A stretch of DNA of 64,000 nucleotides, taken from Spiractinospora alimapuensis (GTDB lineage Bacteria; Actinomycetota; Actinomycetes; Streptosporangiales; Streptosporangiaceae). Made by a program: the position numbers and the translations under genes. How positions within the stretch are numbered: the first letter of the stretch is position 1; the number at the start of each line of letters is the position of its first letter. The stretch spans positions 5,046,010-5,110,009 of the forward strand of contig NZ_CP072467.1 in the NCBI RefSeq assembly GCF_018437505.1, given 5' to 3'. The notes beneath the pieces are model-generated. The model had not been told where the DNA came from. It worked only from the letters and a program-made list of their open reading frames with translations, and did no database searches. Of this stretch, positions 1-7,831 are shown piece after piece.

Positions 1-868
1 CGTCCTGCCGCTGGTGGCGCTGCTTCTCCTTCTCCTCCCGCGCGGCGGCCCTGCTCGCCTTGATCGCGGGCCACATCGCGATCGCGACGATCAGGGCCAA
101 ACTGATCCACAGCGCGTAGTTGTCGATGGCGAGCGCCACGTCGACGGCGCTCTGCCCCAGCGAGTAGCCCAACCAGGCCAACCCACCCGTGACCATCGTG
201 GCGCCGAGAGTGTTGAAGAACAGGAACGAGACCAGACTCATCCGGGTCCAGCCGGCGATCGCGAAGACCAGGGCGATCGGGATCCCCGGCAGGTAGGACA
301 GCATCACCGCGATCCGTATCCACCACGGATTGAGGTGCTGGGCGCGGGCGGCGAGATTCTTGGCCCGCGGGGTGGGAGCGAGCATGTCGACGATCTTGTG
401 GCCCCACTGGCGACCCGTCCACCAGAACAGGAAATCGAACTTCACGGTCCCGACGACGCCCGCGACGACCACCACCCACAGCGGAATCTCACCGATGCGC
501 GCGAACCCGGCGGCGACCCCGGTCGCCGCGTGGCTTCCCGTCATGAGCTGCAACAGCACCGGGTTGGAGCCGATGACGAACGGGCGGAGCGGCAGCATGA
601 CGATGAAGAAGACGAACAACCCGGCGATACTCCACAACAGCGCCTTGTCGAGCCGAGTGGGCGTTCCCTCCCAGGGCAGGAGCTGCTTCCAGTCGAAGTC
701 CTCGGGGACGCCGGGACCTCCGGCACCACCGGAGGACGCCTCGGGAACGTCCCCAGTCGGGTTCTCCGACGAGTCCTCCTCGTCCCGCGACACCAACTCG
801 TCCTCGCGGTCGCTGGCCTGCTGCGGTGGCGTGGCGGGGTTGTCGCCTTGGGTAGTGGAGTCCGTCAT
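1..868 (-). CDS. DedA/VTT-type membrane protein, 3' end outside window
   Basis: This is the 5' part of a gene that runs off the left edge; about 289 codons are visible from the ATG at 868. The first ~75 residues are acidic and disordered. After a DFDWKQLLPWEGTP linker come several hydrophobic helices, with the motif FLFWWTGRQWG in the middle and a loop like SYLPGIPIALVFAIAGWTRM. That arrangement is typical of the VTT (DedA/SNARE-associated Golgi) family, which includes lipid scramblases and exporters needed for membrane homeostasis. The last visible residues are a charged coil rich in K, E, R and Q. No strong ribosome site precedes the ATG. The family call is by motif impression only. Confidence 0.7.
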   Translation of the reverse strand, partial: MTDSTTQGDNPATPPQQASDREDELVSRDEEDSSENPTGDVPEASSGGAGGPGVPEDFDWKQLLPWEGTPTRLDKALLWSIAGLFVFFIVMLPLRPFVIGSNPVLLQLMTGSHAATGVAAGFARIGEIPLWVVVVAGVVGTVKFDFLFWWTGRQWGHKIVDMLAPTPRAKNLAARAQHLNPWWIRIAVMLSYLPGIPIALVFAIAGWTRMSLVSFLFFNTLGATMVTGGLAWLGYSLGQSAVDVALAIDNYALWISLALIVAIAMWPAIKASRAAAREEKEKQRHQRQD

Positions 869-960
869 GCGTTCAAGTGTTCCAGCCGTGGAGAAAAGGG
901 ACAGAGGCGGATATCACCTGACGTGTGTGCGGCCTCGCACGCCGTCGTGATGACAGATGT

Positions 961-990
961 CATGACCCCACACCGTGGTGTGGGGTCATG
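961..990. terminator. Perfect 13-bp-arm inverted repeat, likely terminator
   Basis: Arms CATGACCCCACAC and GTGTGGGGTCATG enclose the 4-nt loop CGTG. The element lies between the end of the Hsp70 gene (1116) and the start of the DedA gene (868), both on the minus strand. Its position fits a terminator of the J-like/Hsp70 operon. There is no T-tract, as is common in actinomycetes. Confidence 0.7.
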
Positions 991-1115
991 CGGCCGGGAA
1001 CACCGGTCCGGTGGGGGACCCGCGTCAGCCGCGCGGAGCCGACCAGGACGGAGTGGGGGAGCGGCGCGGCCCGCGGGACTGCCCGCCGGGCAGCACGCCG
1101 CGAGCCCCTGTCCCG

Positions 1116-2636
1116 TCAGAGGATCTCGACTCCCGCGAGCTGGGCGCGGTAGTTGCTCACCTCTTCGCGGGTGAGGTTGTTCTCGCGGTGGAGTTGCACC
1201 TCGCCGAGGGAGACACCGGTGGCCTCCAGGAACACCTCGGCGTGGATAACGCCGTCGACGTCGTAGGCCATCACCACCTGCAGCCGGGTGCCTCGACGCA
1301 GTCCGCGCGGGAGTGGGATGTTGTCCCCCTTGAGCACGGTCACGTAGTCGAGCTCGGTGTCGTCCCCCTCGGTGACGTCGAGGTTCACCACACGTTGGCC
1401 GTCCTCGACCGTGGTGTAGACACGCTCCCGCTGGCAGGGCACCGGCGCGTTGCGCGGGATGATGATGGTGTTCACCCGGTTACCGGACTCGTCCAGCGCC
1501 GGGGTGCCCAGTGCGTGGGAGGTGACGTCGCGGACGGTGAGCGCCGCCATCTCGGTGGCGTTGCTCTCGCCCAGGGCCAGACTCTCGGCGTACATCGCCG
1601 CCCCGAGGGCCACCGCGTCGTCGGGGTTGATCCCACCGTCGGGCTTGCGCCCGGACAGCCGCTCGATCATGTCGCTGATCATCGGCATGCGGGTGGATCC
1701 GCCGATGAGCAGAACTCGGTCGACCTGTTCCCAGCTCGCCTCGGCGTCGTCGAGGACCCCCTCCAAGGTGATCTCGGTGCGGGTCAGCAGACCGTTGGTG
1801 ATCTCCTCGAAGGTGGCGCGGCTCAACGGCACCTGGTAGTTCTTGCCCTCCAGGGTCATGCGCACGCTGGTGGTGGTCGCACGGGACAGGCGTCGCTTGG
1901 CCGCCTCACACTGGCGCCGCAGCTCCGCCTCGACGCCACCGGAGTCGAACAGCATTGGCGGTCCGCCCTGCTCGAGTACCTTCGCGGCGACGTGGGTCAT
2001 GATCTTGTTGTCGAAGTCGAAGCCGCCCAGGTTGCGGTCCCCGCCGGTGGCAAGGACGGTGATGTCGCTGTTCTCGACCTTCATCAACGTGGCGTCGAAG
2101 GTGCCGCCACCGAGGTCGTAGACGAGGAACATCCCGTTCTTGCGGAAGTCCAGCCCGTAGGCGATACCCGCGGCGGTGGGCTCGTTGATGAGCCGCATGG
2201 GGTTGAGACCGGCGATCTCGGCGGCGTCCCGTGTCGCCATCCGGCGGCCGTCGTCGAAGTACGCCGGGACGGTGATCACCGCGTCCCGCACGTCCTCACC
2301 CAGGATGGCGGCCGCGTCGTCGGCGAGGCGACGCAGGAGCAGGGCGGAGATCTGCTCCGGGCCGTACTCCTTGCCGTTCTCGTCGATGTATTCCGGGCCC
2401 GACTCCCCCATCTTGCGCTTCACGAACTCGACGTAGTCCTCCGGCATGGAGGTGGAGAGATTCCGTGCCTCTTTGCCGACGAGCGGTTGGCCGCCCTCGA
2501 AGGCGACGACTGATGGGGTGAGTCGGTCTCCGTCGCGGTTGGGCAGGATCTCGGCGACGCCGTCAAGGGAGGTGGCGACGGCAGAGTACGTCGTTCCGAG
2601 GTCGATGCCGATGGTCCTGGTCACGGGTTTCTCCAC
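1116..2636 (-). CDS. Short Hsp70 (DnaK-like) without C-terminal lid
   Basis: A 506-residue Hsp70-family ATPase. The phosphate-1 motif IDLGTTYSAVA is at residues 11-21, the phosphate-2 motif DLGGGTFD at 174-181, NEPTAAGIAYG near 151, and the adenosine motif LIGGSTRMP near 310. A complete substrate-binding beta-domain follows and the protein ends there. The 100-150-residue helical lid and the EEVD-like tail of true DnaK are absent. It follows the J-like/TPR membrane protein by 49 bp on the same strand, so the two are probably co-transcribed and may work as a membrane-tethered pair. It is unlikely to be the housekeeping DnaK, since no grpE or dnaJ is adjacent. Confidence 0.9.
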   Translation of the reverse strand: MEKPVTRTIGIDLGTTYSAVATSLDGVAEILPNRDGDRLTPSVVAFEGGQPLVGKEARNLSTSMPEDYVEFVKRKMGESGPEYIDENGKEYGPEQISALLLRRLADDAAAILGEDVRDAVITVPAYFDDGRRMATRDAAEIAGLNPMRLINEPTAAGIAYGLDFRKNGMFLVYDLGGGTFDATLMKVENSDITVLATGGDRNLGGFDFDNKIMTHVAAKVLEQGGPPMLFDSGGVEAELRRQCEAAKRRLSRATTTSVRMTLEGKNYQVPLSRATFEEITNGLLTRTEITLEGVLDDAEASWEQVDRVLLIGGSTRMPMISDMIERLSGRKPDGGINPDDAVALGAAMYAESLALGESNATEMAALTVRDVTSHALGTPALDESGNRVNTIIIPRNAPVPCQRERVYTTVEDGQRVVNLDVTEGDDTELDYVTVLKGDNIPLPRGLRRGTRLQVVMAYDVDGVIHAEVFLEATGVSLGEVQLHRENNLTREEVSNYRAQLAGVEIL

Positions 2637-2685
2637 ATGCTTTGAGTCTCCAGGGGGAATGTCGTCACCCGGTCGGGCTCGGCGG

Positions 2686-4056
2686 CTAGTAGCCGCTGCG
2701 GCTGGCTGGCTGCGGCCAGGCGCGCTGGCGCGAGGAAGCCGTCACTTCACGTCGGGGCATCCACCGGGTGGGGCCTTCCAGCAGGGGAACGTTGCCGCGC
2801 GGGGTGGCGGACGCGTTCTGTCGTTCGTTGACACTCCACTGCGGGCGGGCACCGGCGTTGAACTCGGTGAGGACGTGGGTGGTCCCAGCGCCCAACCCGC
2901 TGCACAGAATGATGAGCCCCATGACCAGTGACGCCTGGGCGACGATGAAGGACAGCAGGATCGCCGGCACCAGCCAGCCCGCCATGATCGCGGTGTAGGC
3001 ACCCATGGTCCGTGCGGTGCGGGTGGGTTTCTCACAGGCGAGCAGGTAGCGCTCGATCTTCTCGATCTGGGCGATGAGCTTGTTGTTGGCGCTCAGTTCC
3101 TGGGCACGGTTCAGCAGGTCACGCATGCGGCGGATCTCGTGTTCCGACGTGACCACGTATCGGCTTCCGCGCTGTACCCGCGGCGTCTCCTCCGCTCGCG
3201 CCACGAGGACCCCTGCGAGGCGGTTGCGGTCCTCGGGGCTGTCGGTGTCCTTCGCCAGGCGTTCGAAGACGAGGGTGGCGTCGTGGAACCGGCCGGCGTC
3301 CAAGTGCAGTTCGGCGATGCCGCGGTTGGCCTGGTTACGGACGGCGGCTTCGTTGGACTTCACGGCCCGTTGGAAGATCGACTGGGCGGCGTTCGGTTGG
3401 CCGATCTCGCGGTAGAGCTCCCCGATCTCGATCAGGAGCCCACCGTCGGAACCGGCGACGTCGATCGCCTGCCGGATCTCGTAGTCCGCGTCCTGCTGCC
3501 GCCCCAGACCGACACTCGCACGGGCCTGAAGTGTCCACACCTCCGCGGTGGGGCCGAGGACGCTGTGCGCGTGCCGCGCCGCCTCGCTGGCCTTCATGAA
3601 CTGACCGGCGCTGAGGTGGTCTCGCGCTTGTCGCAGCAGGTCGGCGGCATTACTGCTGTCGTTCGTCGCTGGTGAGGGGCGGGGCGCGGGGCGACGAGCG
3701 GTTTCCGCGGGCCGGCGTCGAGTCCGGGAACTGGGGCGGGGGGCGTCCCGCGTCGGCGGAGTCGTGCCAGAGCGGGGCCGCCGGGCCTCGCGGGGGGTGG
3801 GCCGGGGCGAGGATGAGCGGGACGGAGCCGAGGAGGACGAAGACGAGGACGTCGTACTGGACGAGTCGGGTGGACCCAGAAGCTCGTCCCGGGCCTGCAT
3901 CAACTGGGCGACCCGTTGCTCAGCCTCTTGTCGACGTTCGAGGTCGGCGGCAGCCGTACGTCGCTGCCACAGTCGCAGCTCCGAACGGAACTTGCTCGCG
4001 ATCTCCTCTCGGGAGGCGTTTCTGCCGAGTCCGAGGAGCGTGTAATGGTCGTCCAA
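2686..4056 (-). CDS. J-like domain / TPR / membrane protein
   Basis: A 456-residue protein. Residues 1-60 resemble a J-domain (HYTLLGLGRNASREEI at the start and a helix ending QARDELL), but the HPD tripeptide that stimulates Hsp70 ATPase is missing; WQRRTAAADLERRQEAE stands in its place. Residues ~60-135 are a Ser/Pro/Arg-rich linker with a run of serines. Residues ~135-340 form tetratricopeptide-like helices (motifs such as ASEAARHAHSVLG). Two hydrophobic helices follow (MAGWLVPAILLSFIVA and LVMGLIILCSGLGAG), then a cytosolic tail. It sits directly upstream of the short Hsp70. The likely role is recruitment or scaffolding of that Hsp70 at the membrane, which is an inference. Confidence 0.8.
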   Translation of the reverse strand: MDDHYTLLGLGRNASREEIASKFRSELRLWQRRTAAADLERRQEAEQRVAQLMQARDELLGPPDSSSTTSSSSSSSAPSRSSSPRPTPREARRPRSGTTPPTRDAPRPSSRTRRRPAETARRPAPRPSPATNDSSNAADLLRQARDHLSAGQFMKASEAARHAHSVLGPTAEVWTLQARASVGLGRQQDADYEIRQAIDVAGSDGGLLIEIGELYREIGQPNAAQSIFQRAVKSNEAAVRNQANRGIAELHLDAGRFHDATLVFERLAKDTDSPEDRNRLAGVLVARAEETPRVQRGSRYVVTSEHEIRRMRDLLNRAQELSANNKLIAQIEKIERYLLACEKPTRTARTMGAYTAIMAGWLVPAILLSFIVAQASLVMGLIILCSGLGAGTTHVLTEFNAGARPQWSVNERQNASATPRGNVPLLEGPTRWMPRREVTASSRQRAWPQPASRSGY

Positions 4057-4214
4057 AGCGCTGCCCCCTCGATCGAGACCGGTACGCGGTCAGTCCACCC
4101 ACGGCCCGCACACTCACTCAGACGAGTGTAGAGACTGGTCCGTTCCACGGCTATCCGAAGATGCCGTCGGGACAGTTCGGAGGTGGACGAGCCGCGTGCT
4201 CCGACCTTACTCCG

Positions 4215-5099
4215 TCATGTGGAGCATCGCTGATGCGCGGTCAGCTCGCTGAGGTTGGCACTCATGACACTGGGGTAGTCATCGCCGGGCGAGGCCTCGG
4301 TGATGCCTTCCAAGGGGTCCAGGACGGAGGTCTCCACCCCGGTCTCCTCGGCGATGATGTCCGCCGTCCGCGCGCTCGCGAGCGTCTCGGTGTAGATCGT
4401 GTCGATGTCGCGATCGTCCACGATCGACGCGATCTCCCGGATTCTGGCGGGGGACGGCTCGGAGTCGGACTCGATACCGCTGATCGCGATCTGTTCGAGG
4501 TCGTAGCGATCCGCCAGGTACCCGAAGGCCGCGTGGCTGACGACGAACGCGCGTTGCGCACAGTCGGCCAGTCCGGCCTGGTATTCCGCGTCGAGGTCGG
4601 ACAGCTCGTTGGTCACGGCCTCCGCGCCGTACTCTCCATCGGGGTCGATCTCGGAGAGGCGGTCACTCAGGGCCTCGCCCGCGGTGATGAAGCGTTCCGG
4701 GTCGAGCCACATGTGGGGGTCGAGCCCGCCGCCCTCGTCGTCGGGGACGGTGCGCAGCTCCACGACGTCGGCGATGTCGAGACTGTGCTCCGGCGCCTGT
4801 TCGGCCACGGCCTCGTCGACCGCCGGCTGCATTCCCGAGATGTAGACGACGAGGTCGGCCTCACCCATCTCACCCACCTGCCGTGGTGAGAGCTCCAGGT
4901 CATGCGGATCCGTCCCCGGTTCGGTCAGGTTGGTGACCGTCGCCTGGTCACCGGCCAGCTCTGCCGTCAACCACTCCAGTGGGTACACGCTGGTGTATAC
5001 GGAGATTCCGTCGGCCTCCGTGTCATCACCGCAGCCCACCACCGCCAGCAGTGCCACGACGGCGCCCGCCGCTCCCAGGGTTCGCATGAACTCCATCAT
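4215..5099 (-). CDS. znuA: Zinc ABC transporter substrate-binding lipoprotein (ZnuA/AdcA type)
   Basis: This is a metal-binding receptor of cluster A-I. The signal peptide ends in a lipobox (LLAVVGC followed by GDD), giving a membrane-anchored lipoprotein. Candidate metal ligands are the His residues of TDPHDLEL, LDPHMWLD and VSHAAFGYL, plus an acidic residue in SVLDPLEG near the C-terminus. The His-rich loop of many ZnuA proteins is reduced to an acidic DDEGGG stretch. The reading frame is open further upstream, but the lipobox and the Zur-type box at 5108-5122 place the start at one of the ATGs at 5099, 5096 or 5087. No ZnuB or ZnuC gene lies next to it in this window, so it must share a permease encoded elsewhere. 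Confidence 0.88.
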   Translation of the reverse strand: MMEFMRTLGAAGAVVALLAVVGCGDDTEADGISVYTSVYPLEWLTAELAGDQATVTNLTEPGTDPHDLELSPRQVGEMGEADLVVYISGMQPAVDEAVAEQAPEHSLDIADVVELRTVPDDEGGGLDPHMWLDPERFITAGEALSDRLSEIDPDGEYGAEAVTNELSDLDAEYQAGLADCAQRAFVVSHAAFGYLADRYDLEQIAISGIESDSEPSPARIREIASIVDDRDIDTIYTETLASARTADIIAEETGVETSVLDPLEGITEASPGDDYPSVMSANLSELTAHQRCST

Positions 5100-5107
5100 C
5101 CGGACAA

Positions 5108-5122
5108 TGAAAACGGTTGTCA
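5108..5122. promoter_or_regulatory. Zur-type operator upstream of znuA
   Basis: TGAAAACGGTTGTCA is a 7-1-7 inverted repeat in which the arms agree at 6 of 7 positions (TGAAAAC and TGACAAC). It matches the shape of Fur-family Zur boxes in actinomycetes. It sits 9-21 bp upstream of the candidate znuA starts, where a bound repressor would block transcription when zinc is plentiful. The identity rests on the motif and on the function of the adjacent gene. Confidence 0.65.
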
Positions 5123-5274
5123 ATTTGTCGGTTTCGGTGGGGTCGTCGTCCGTGGCATTGGCCGGAATCGGCCCATCCTGGTCGGCTCGCACTCCGGGGG
5201 TGAAGCGGGGTCGAGTGATCGGTGCGGTTCGGTGGGGTCCGTTGCCGCGACCCGAAGGCGTCTGCGGTGCTGCA

Positions 5275-5305
5275 TTGACATCAAGTTCAATTGAACTTTT
5301 AGTGT
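5275..5305 (+). promoter_or_regulatory. Promoter with 16-bp palindromic operator ahead of the exporter pseudogene
   Basis: TTGACA at 5275-5280 is followed by TAGTGT (a TANNNT -10) at 5300-5305, with 19 bp between. The spacer is filled by the perfect palindrome AAGTTCAATTGAACTT at 5283-5298. A palindrome between -35 and -10 is the usual layout for MarR- or TetR-type repression of efflux pumps. No such regulator is encoded nearby. The reading frame it would drive is inactivated (see 5461-7067). Confidence 0.55.
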
Positions 5306-5460
5306 TCATCGTGTTCGAAGCGGCGCGGGTTCGCGTCGGACCCACACGGATCAATGATCGGTTTTGGGGTTAGCCTGCTGACTGTTCGAAAACGGTGCCG
5401 GTCGCACCGTTTCGCACCTCCCCCCTGAACCCCGGCTGTTGCCCTGACCCAGAAGGACAC

Positions 5461-7067
5461 ATGATGGACACCACCGCCCCCGCGCTGGGCCGCGTACCTG
5501 GCTTGGTCTCGTGGCACTTGTGCTGCCAGCGACGATCATCTCGATGGATATGACGGTGCTGCACCTCGCGACGCCCCACCTCGCGGCTGCGCTCCAACCC
5601 AGCAGCAGCGAGCTGCTCTGAATCGTCGCCATCTACGGTTTCGCGATCGCCGGCCTCCTGGTCACGATGGGCACCATCGGGGACCGTGCCGGTCGGCGCC
5701 GACTGTTGATGATCGCTGTTGATGATCGGTGGTGTGCTTTTCGCCGGGGCGTCCATCCTGGCCGCTCTCTCCACCAGTCCCGCCATGCTGATCGCTGCCC
5801 GGGCCTTGCTCGGTCTGACGGGCGCGACGTTGCTGCCCTCCACACTGGCGCTGCTGACCAACATGTTCCGGAACCCCGTCCAGCGCAGGATCGCCATCGC
5901 GCTGTGGACCACCAGATTCTCCTTCGGGGCCGCGGCCGGTCCGCTGGTCGGGGAGCGCTGCTGGAGCACTTCTGGTGGGGGTCGGTGTTCCTCATCGCCG
6001 TCCCCGTGATGGTGCTGATGCTGGTGGCCGCTCCAGCACTCGTGCCCGAGTTCAAGGACCCGGAGAACGCCGGTCGGGCCGACCTGTTCAGCGTGTTGCT
6101 CTCGATGGCCACGCTTCTCCCGATCGTCTACGGGATCAAGGAACTCGCGAAGTACGGACCGCAGGTCCTCCCGATTCTGATGATCGTGGCGGGCTTCGCC
6201 GTGGGCGTGGTCTTCCTGCGCCGGCAGCGCATCCTCACCCGGCCGCTGATCGACGTCGAACTCTTCCGCCGTCGTCCGTTCAGCGTCTCCCTGGCCTCCC
6301 AGACCCTCGGCCTCTTCGCGCAGGGAGCGATCCAGTTCCTCATCATGCAATACCTCCAGCTGGTCGTCGGGATGTCTCCCCTGGAGGCGGGGCTGTGGAC
6401 GGTGGGTCCCTTGTTGATGGGAATCGTCGGATCCCTGATGGCGCCCCGGGTCGCCCGACTCACCTCCCAGGTTTACGGTCTCGCCTTCGGTTTCGGCCTC
6501 GCGGCCGGCGGCTTCCTGCTGATCCTCCCCGGCGGACTCGGCTGGACCGTGGTCGGCTTCACTCTGACCAGCTTTGGCATCAACCTCGGGATGGTGCTCG
6601 TCTACGACATGATCCTCGCCAGTGCTCCACGGGAGCGCGCCGGTACCGCCTCGGGGATGGCTGAGACAGGTAACGAGCTCGGGATCGCCCTGGGAATCGC
6701 GGTGATCGGCAGCCTGAGCGCCGCCGTCTACCGTGCCCAGGTCACCGAGTCGAACCTTCCCGGGATTCCGAGCGATGCCGTGGACTCCGCCCGCGAGGGC
6801 GTGGGCAACGCGGCTGCCGTCGCCTCGGACCTCCCCGCCGACGCAGCGGACCAAATGCTCCGGGTGAGCCAGGACGCGTTCTCAAGCGGACTACAGACCG
6901 CTGCGGGAGTGCTCGCCCTGGTGACGGCCGGAATCGCGATCGCCGGGGTCGCGCTCCTGCGCGGCCGGCACGCGCCCGCCTCCGACGACGCCGACGGATC
7001 GGACGCTCCTGAGCAGCCGGACGACGCCGGGGACGAAAGGGGAGGCGCACCCGAACCGGTGGGCTGA
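5461..7067 (+). pseudogene. DHA2-type MFS drug exporter, inactivated
   Basis: Read across frames, this encodes a 14-helix DHA2 exporter (motifs MDMTVLHLATPHLAAAL, GDRAGRRRLLMI, GLTGATLLPSTLALL, FSFGAAAGPLVG). At least four lesions break it. There is a frameshift near 5490. TGA at 5619-5621 lies where a Trp codon is expected (SSELL-stop-IV). A 13-bp tandem duplication (CTGTTGATGATCG at 5703-5715 and 5716-5728) shifts the frame by one. One G is lost near 5950-5954. Downstream of the last lesion the frame is open to 7067 and still codes for the remaining transmembrane helices and an acidic tail. Several independent lesions argue for true decay rather than one sequencing error. Confidence 0.9.
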
Positions 7068-7106
7068 TTGCCCCACGAGGACGTGGACCTCAGGACAACG
7101 ATGACC

Positions 7107-7132
7107 GTGGGGGCGCCGATCGGCGCCCCCAC
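7107..7132. terminator. Bidirectional terminator, 26-bp perfect palindrome
   Basis: GTGGGGGCGCCGA is followed immediately by its reverse complement. The element lies between the 3' end of the MFS pseudogene (plus strand) and the 3' end of trkA (minus strand), two nt before the trkA stop codon. This is the standard position for a shared terminator of convergent genes. Confidence 0.8.
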
Positions 7133-7134
7133 AG

Positions 7135-7812
7135 TCATTTCTCCAGGCTGGCGAAGCGTTCGACGTCGCGGATGCTTCCCGCGGCGATCACGATGTCGCC
7201 CTGTTTGGGGACCGTCTCGGCGGTCGCGTAGGTGAAGGCGCCCCCGCGCCGCTTGATGCTGACGATGGTGATCCGGTACTTGCCGCGCAACCCCGTCTCG
7301 CCGAGCTTGTGGCCGACGATGAACTGCGGGGCCTCCGTGCTGCCGAGCGCGAAGTCCTCGTCGATCTCCACGAAGTCCAGCATCCTTCCCGACACCAGGT
7401 GCGCCACCCGCTCACCCATGTCGTGCTCGGGCAGCACCACATGGTGGGCGCCGATCTGGTGCAGGATGCGGGCGTGCCGGCGGCTGGTGGCCTTGGCCCA
7501 GATGTGGCTGACCCCGAGGTCCACGAGCAGGGAGGTGGTCAGGATGCTCTCCTCCAGATGTGAGCCGATGGCGACCACGGCTCGGCTGAAGTCGGGGGCA
7601 CCGATCTGGCGCAGCGTCTCGTCGTCGGTGGTGTCGGCGACGACGCTCTGGGTCAGGATGTCGCTCTGCGCCTGGACCCGGCGGGCGTTGGTGTCGACCC
7701 CCATCACCTCCCACCCGTCGTTGACGAGCTCCCGGGCCAACGAGCCGCCAAACCGCCCGAGCCCGATCACGAGCGCGCGCTTGTCGTCCTTTTCCTTGTT
7801 CCTGCGGGGCAC
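7135..7812 (-). CDS. trkA: Potassium uptake regulatory subunit TrkA/KtrA (RCK domains)
   Basis: A 225-residue cytosolic gating subunit for a Trk/Ktr potassium channel. RCK-N is a Rossmann fold with VIGLGRFGGSLARELV near the N-terminus and VDTNARRVQAQ for ribose binding. It is followed by an RCK-C domain (IVSIKRRGGAFTYATAETV, then GDIVIAAGS). The GTG at 7812 is chosen because GAGGAGGG precedes it and a longer reading frame would run into trkH. It follows trkH by 19 bp. The gene order trkH-trkA and the shared strand indicate one operon. Confidence 0.9.
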   Translation of the reverse strand: MPRRNKEKDDKRALVIGLGRFGGSLARELVNDGWEVMGVDTNARRVQAQSDILTQSVVADTTDDETLRQIGAPDFSRAVVAIGSHLEESILTTSLLVDLGVSHIWAKATSRRHARILHQIGAHHVVLPEHDMGERVAHLVSGRMLDFVEIDEDFALGSTEAPQFIVGHKLGETGLRGKYRITIVSIKRRGGAFTYATAETVPKQGDIVIAAGSIRDVERFASLEK

Positions 7813-7831
7813 TGTGCCCTCCTCAATGTCG

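Noticed and set aside
975-2513. Long plus-strand open frame of about 512 codons opposite the Hsp70 gene
   Set aside because: It is the antisense shadow of a high-GC gene; the minus strand encodes all the Hsp70 motifs, while this frame is rich in Gly, Val, His and Asp without any family motif.
5370-6854. Minus-strand open frame of 494 codons across the exporter pseudogene
   Set aside because: Composition is dominated by Gly, Glu, Asp and His as expected for antisense; the plus strand shows recognisable transporter motifs.
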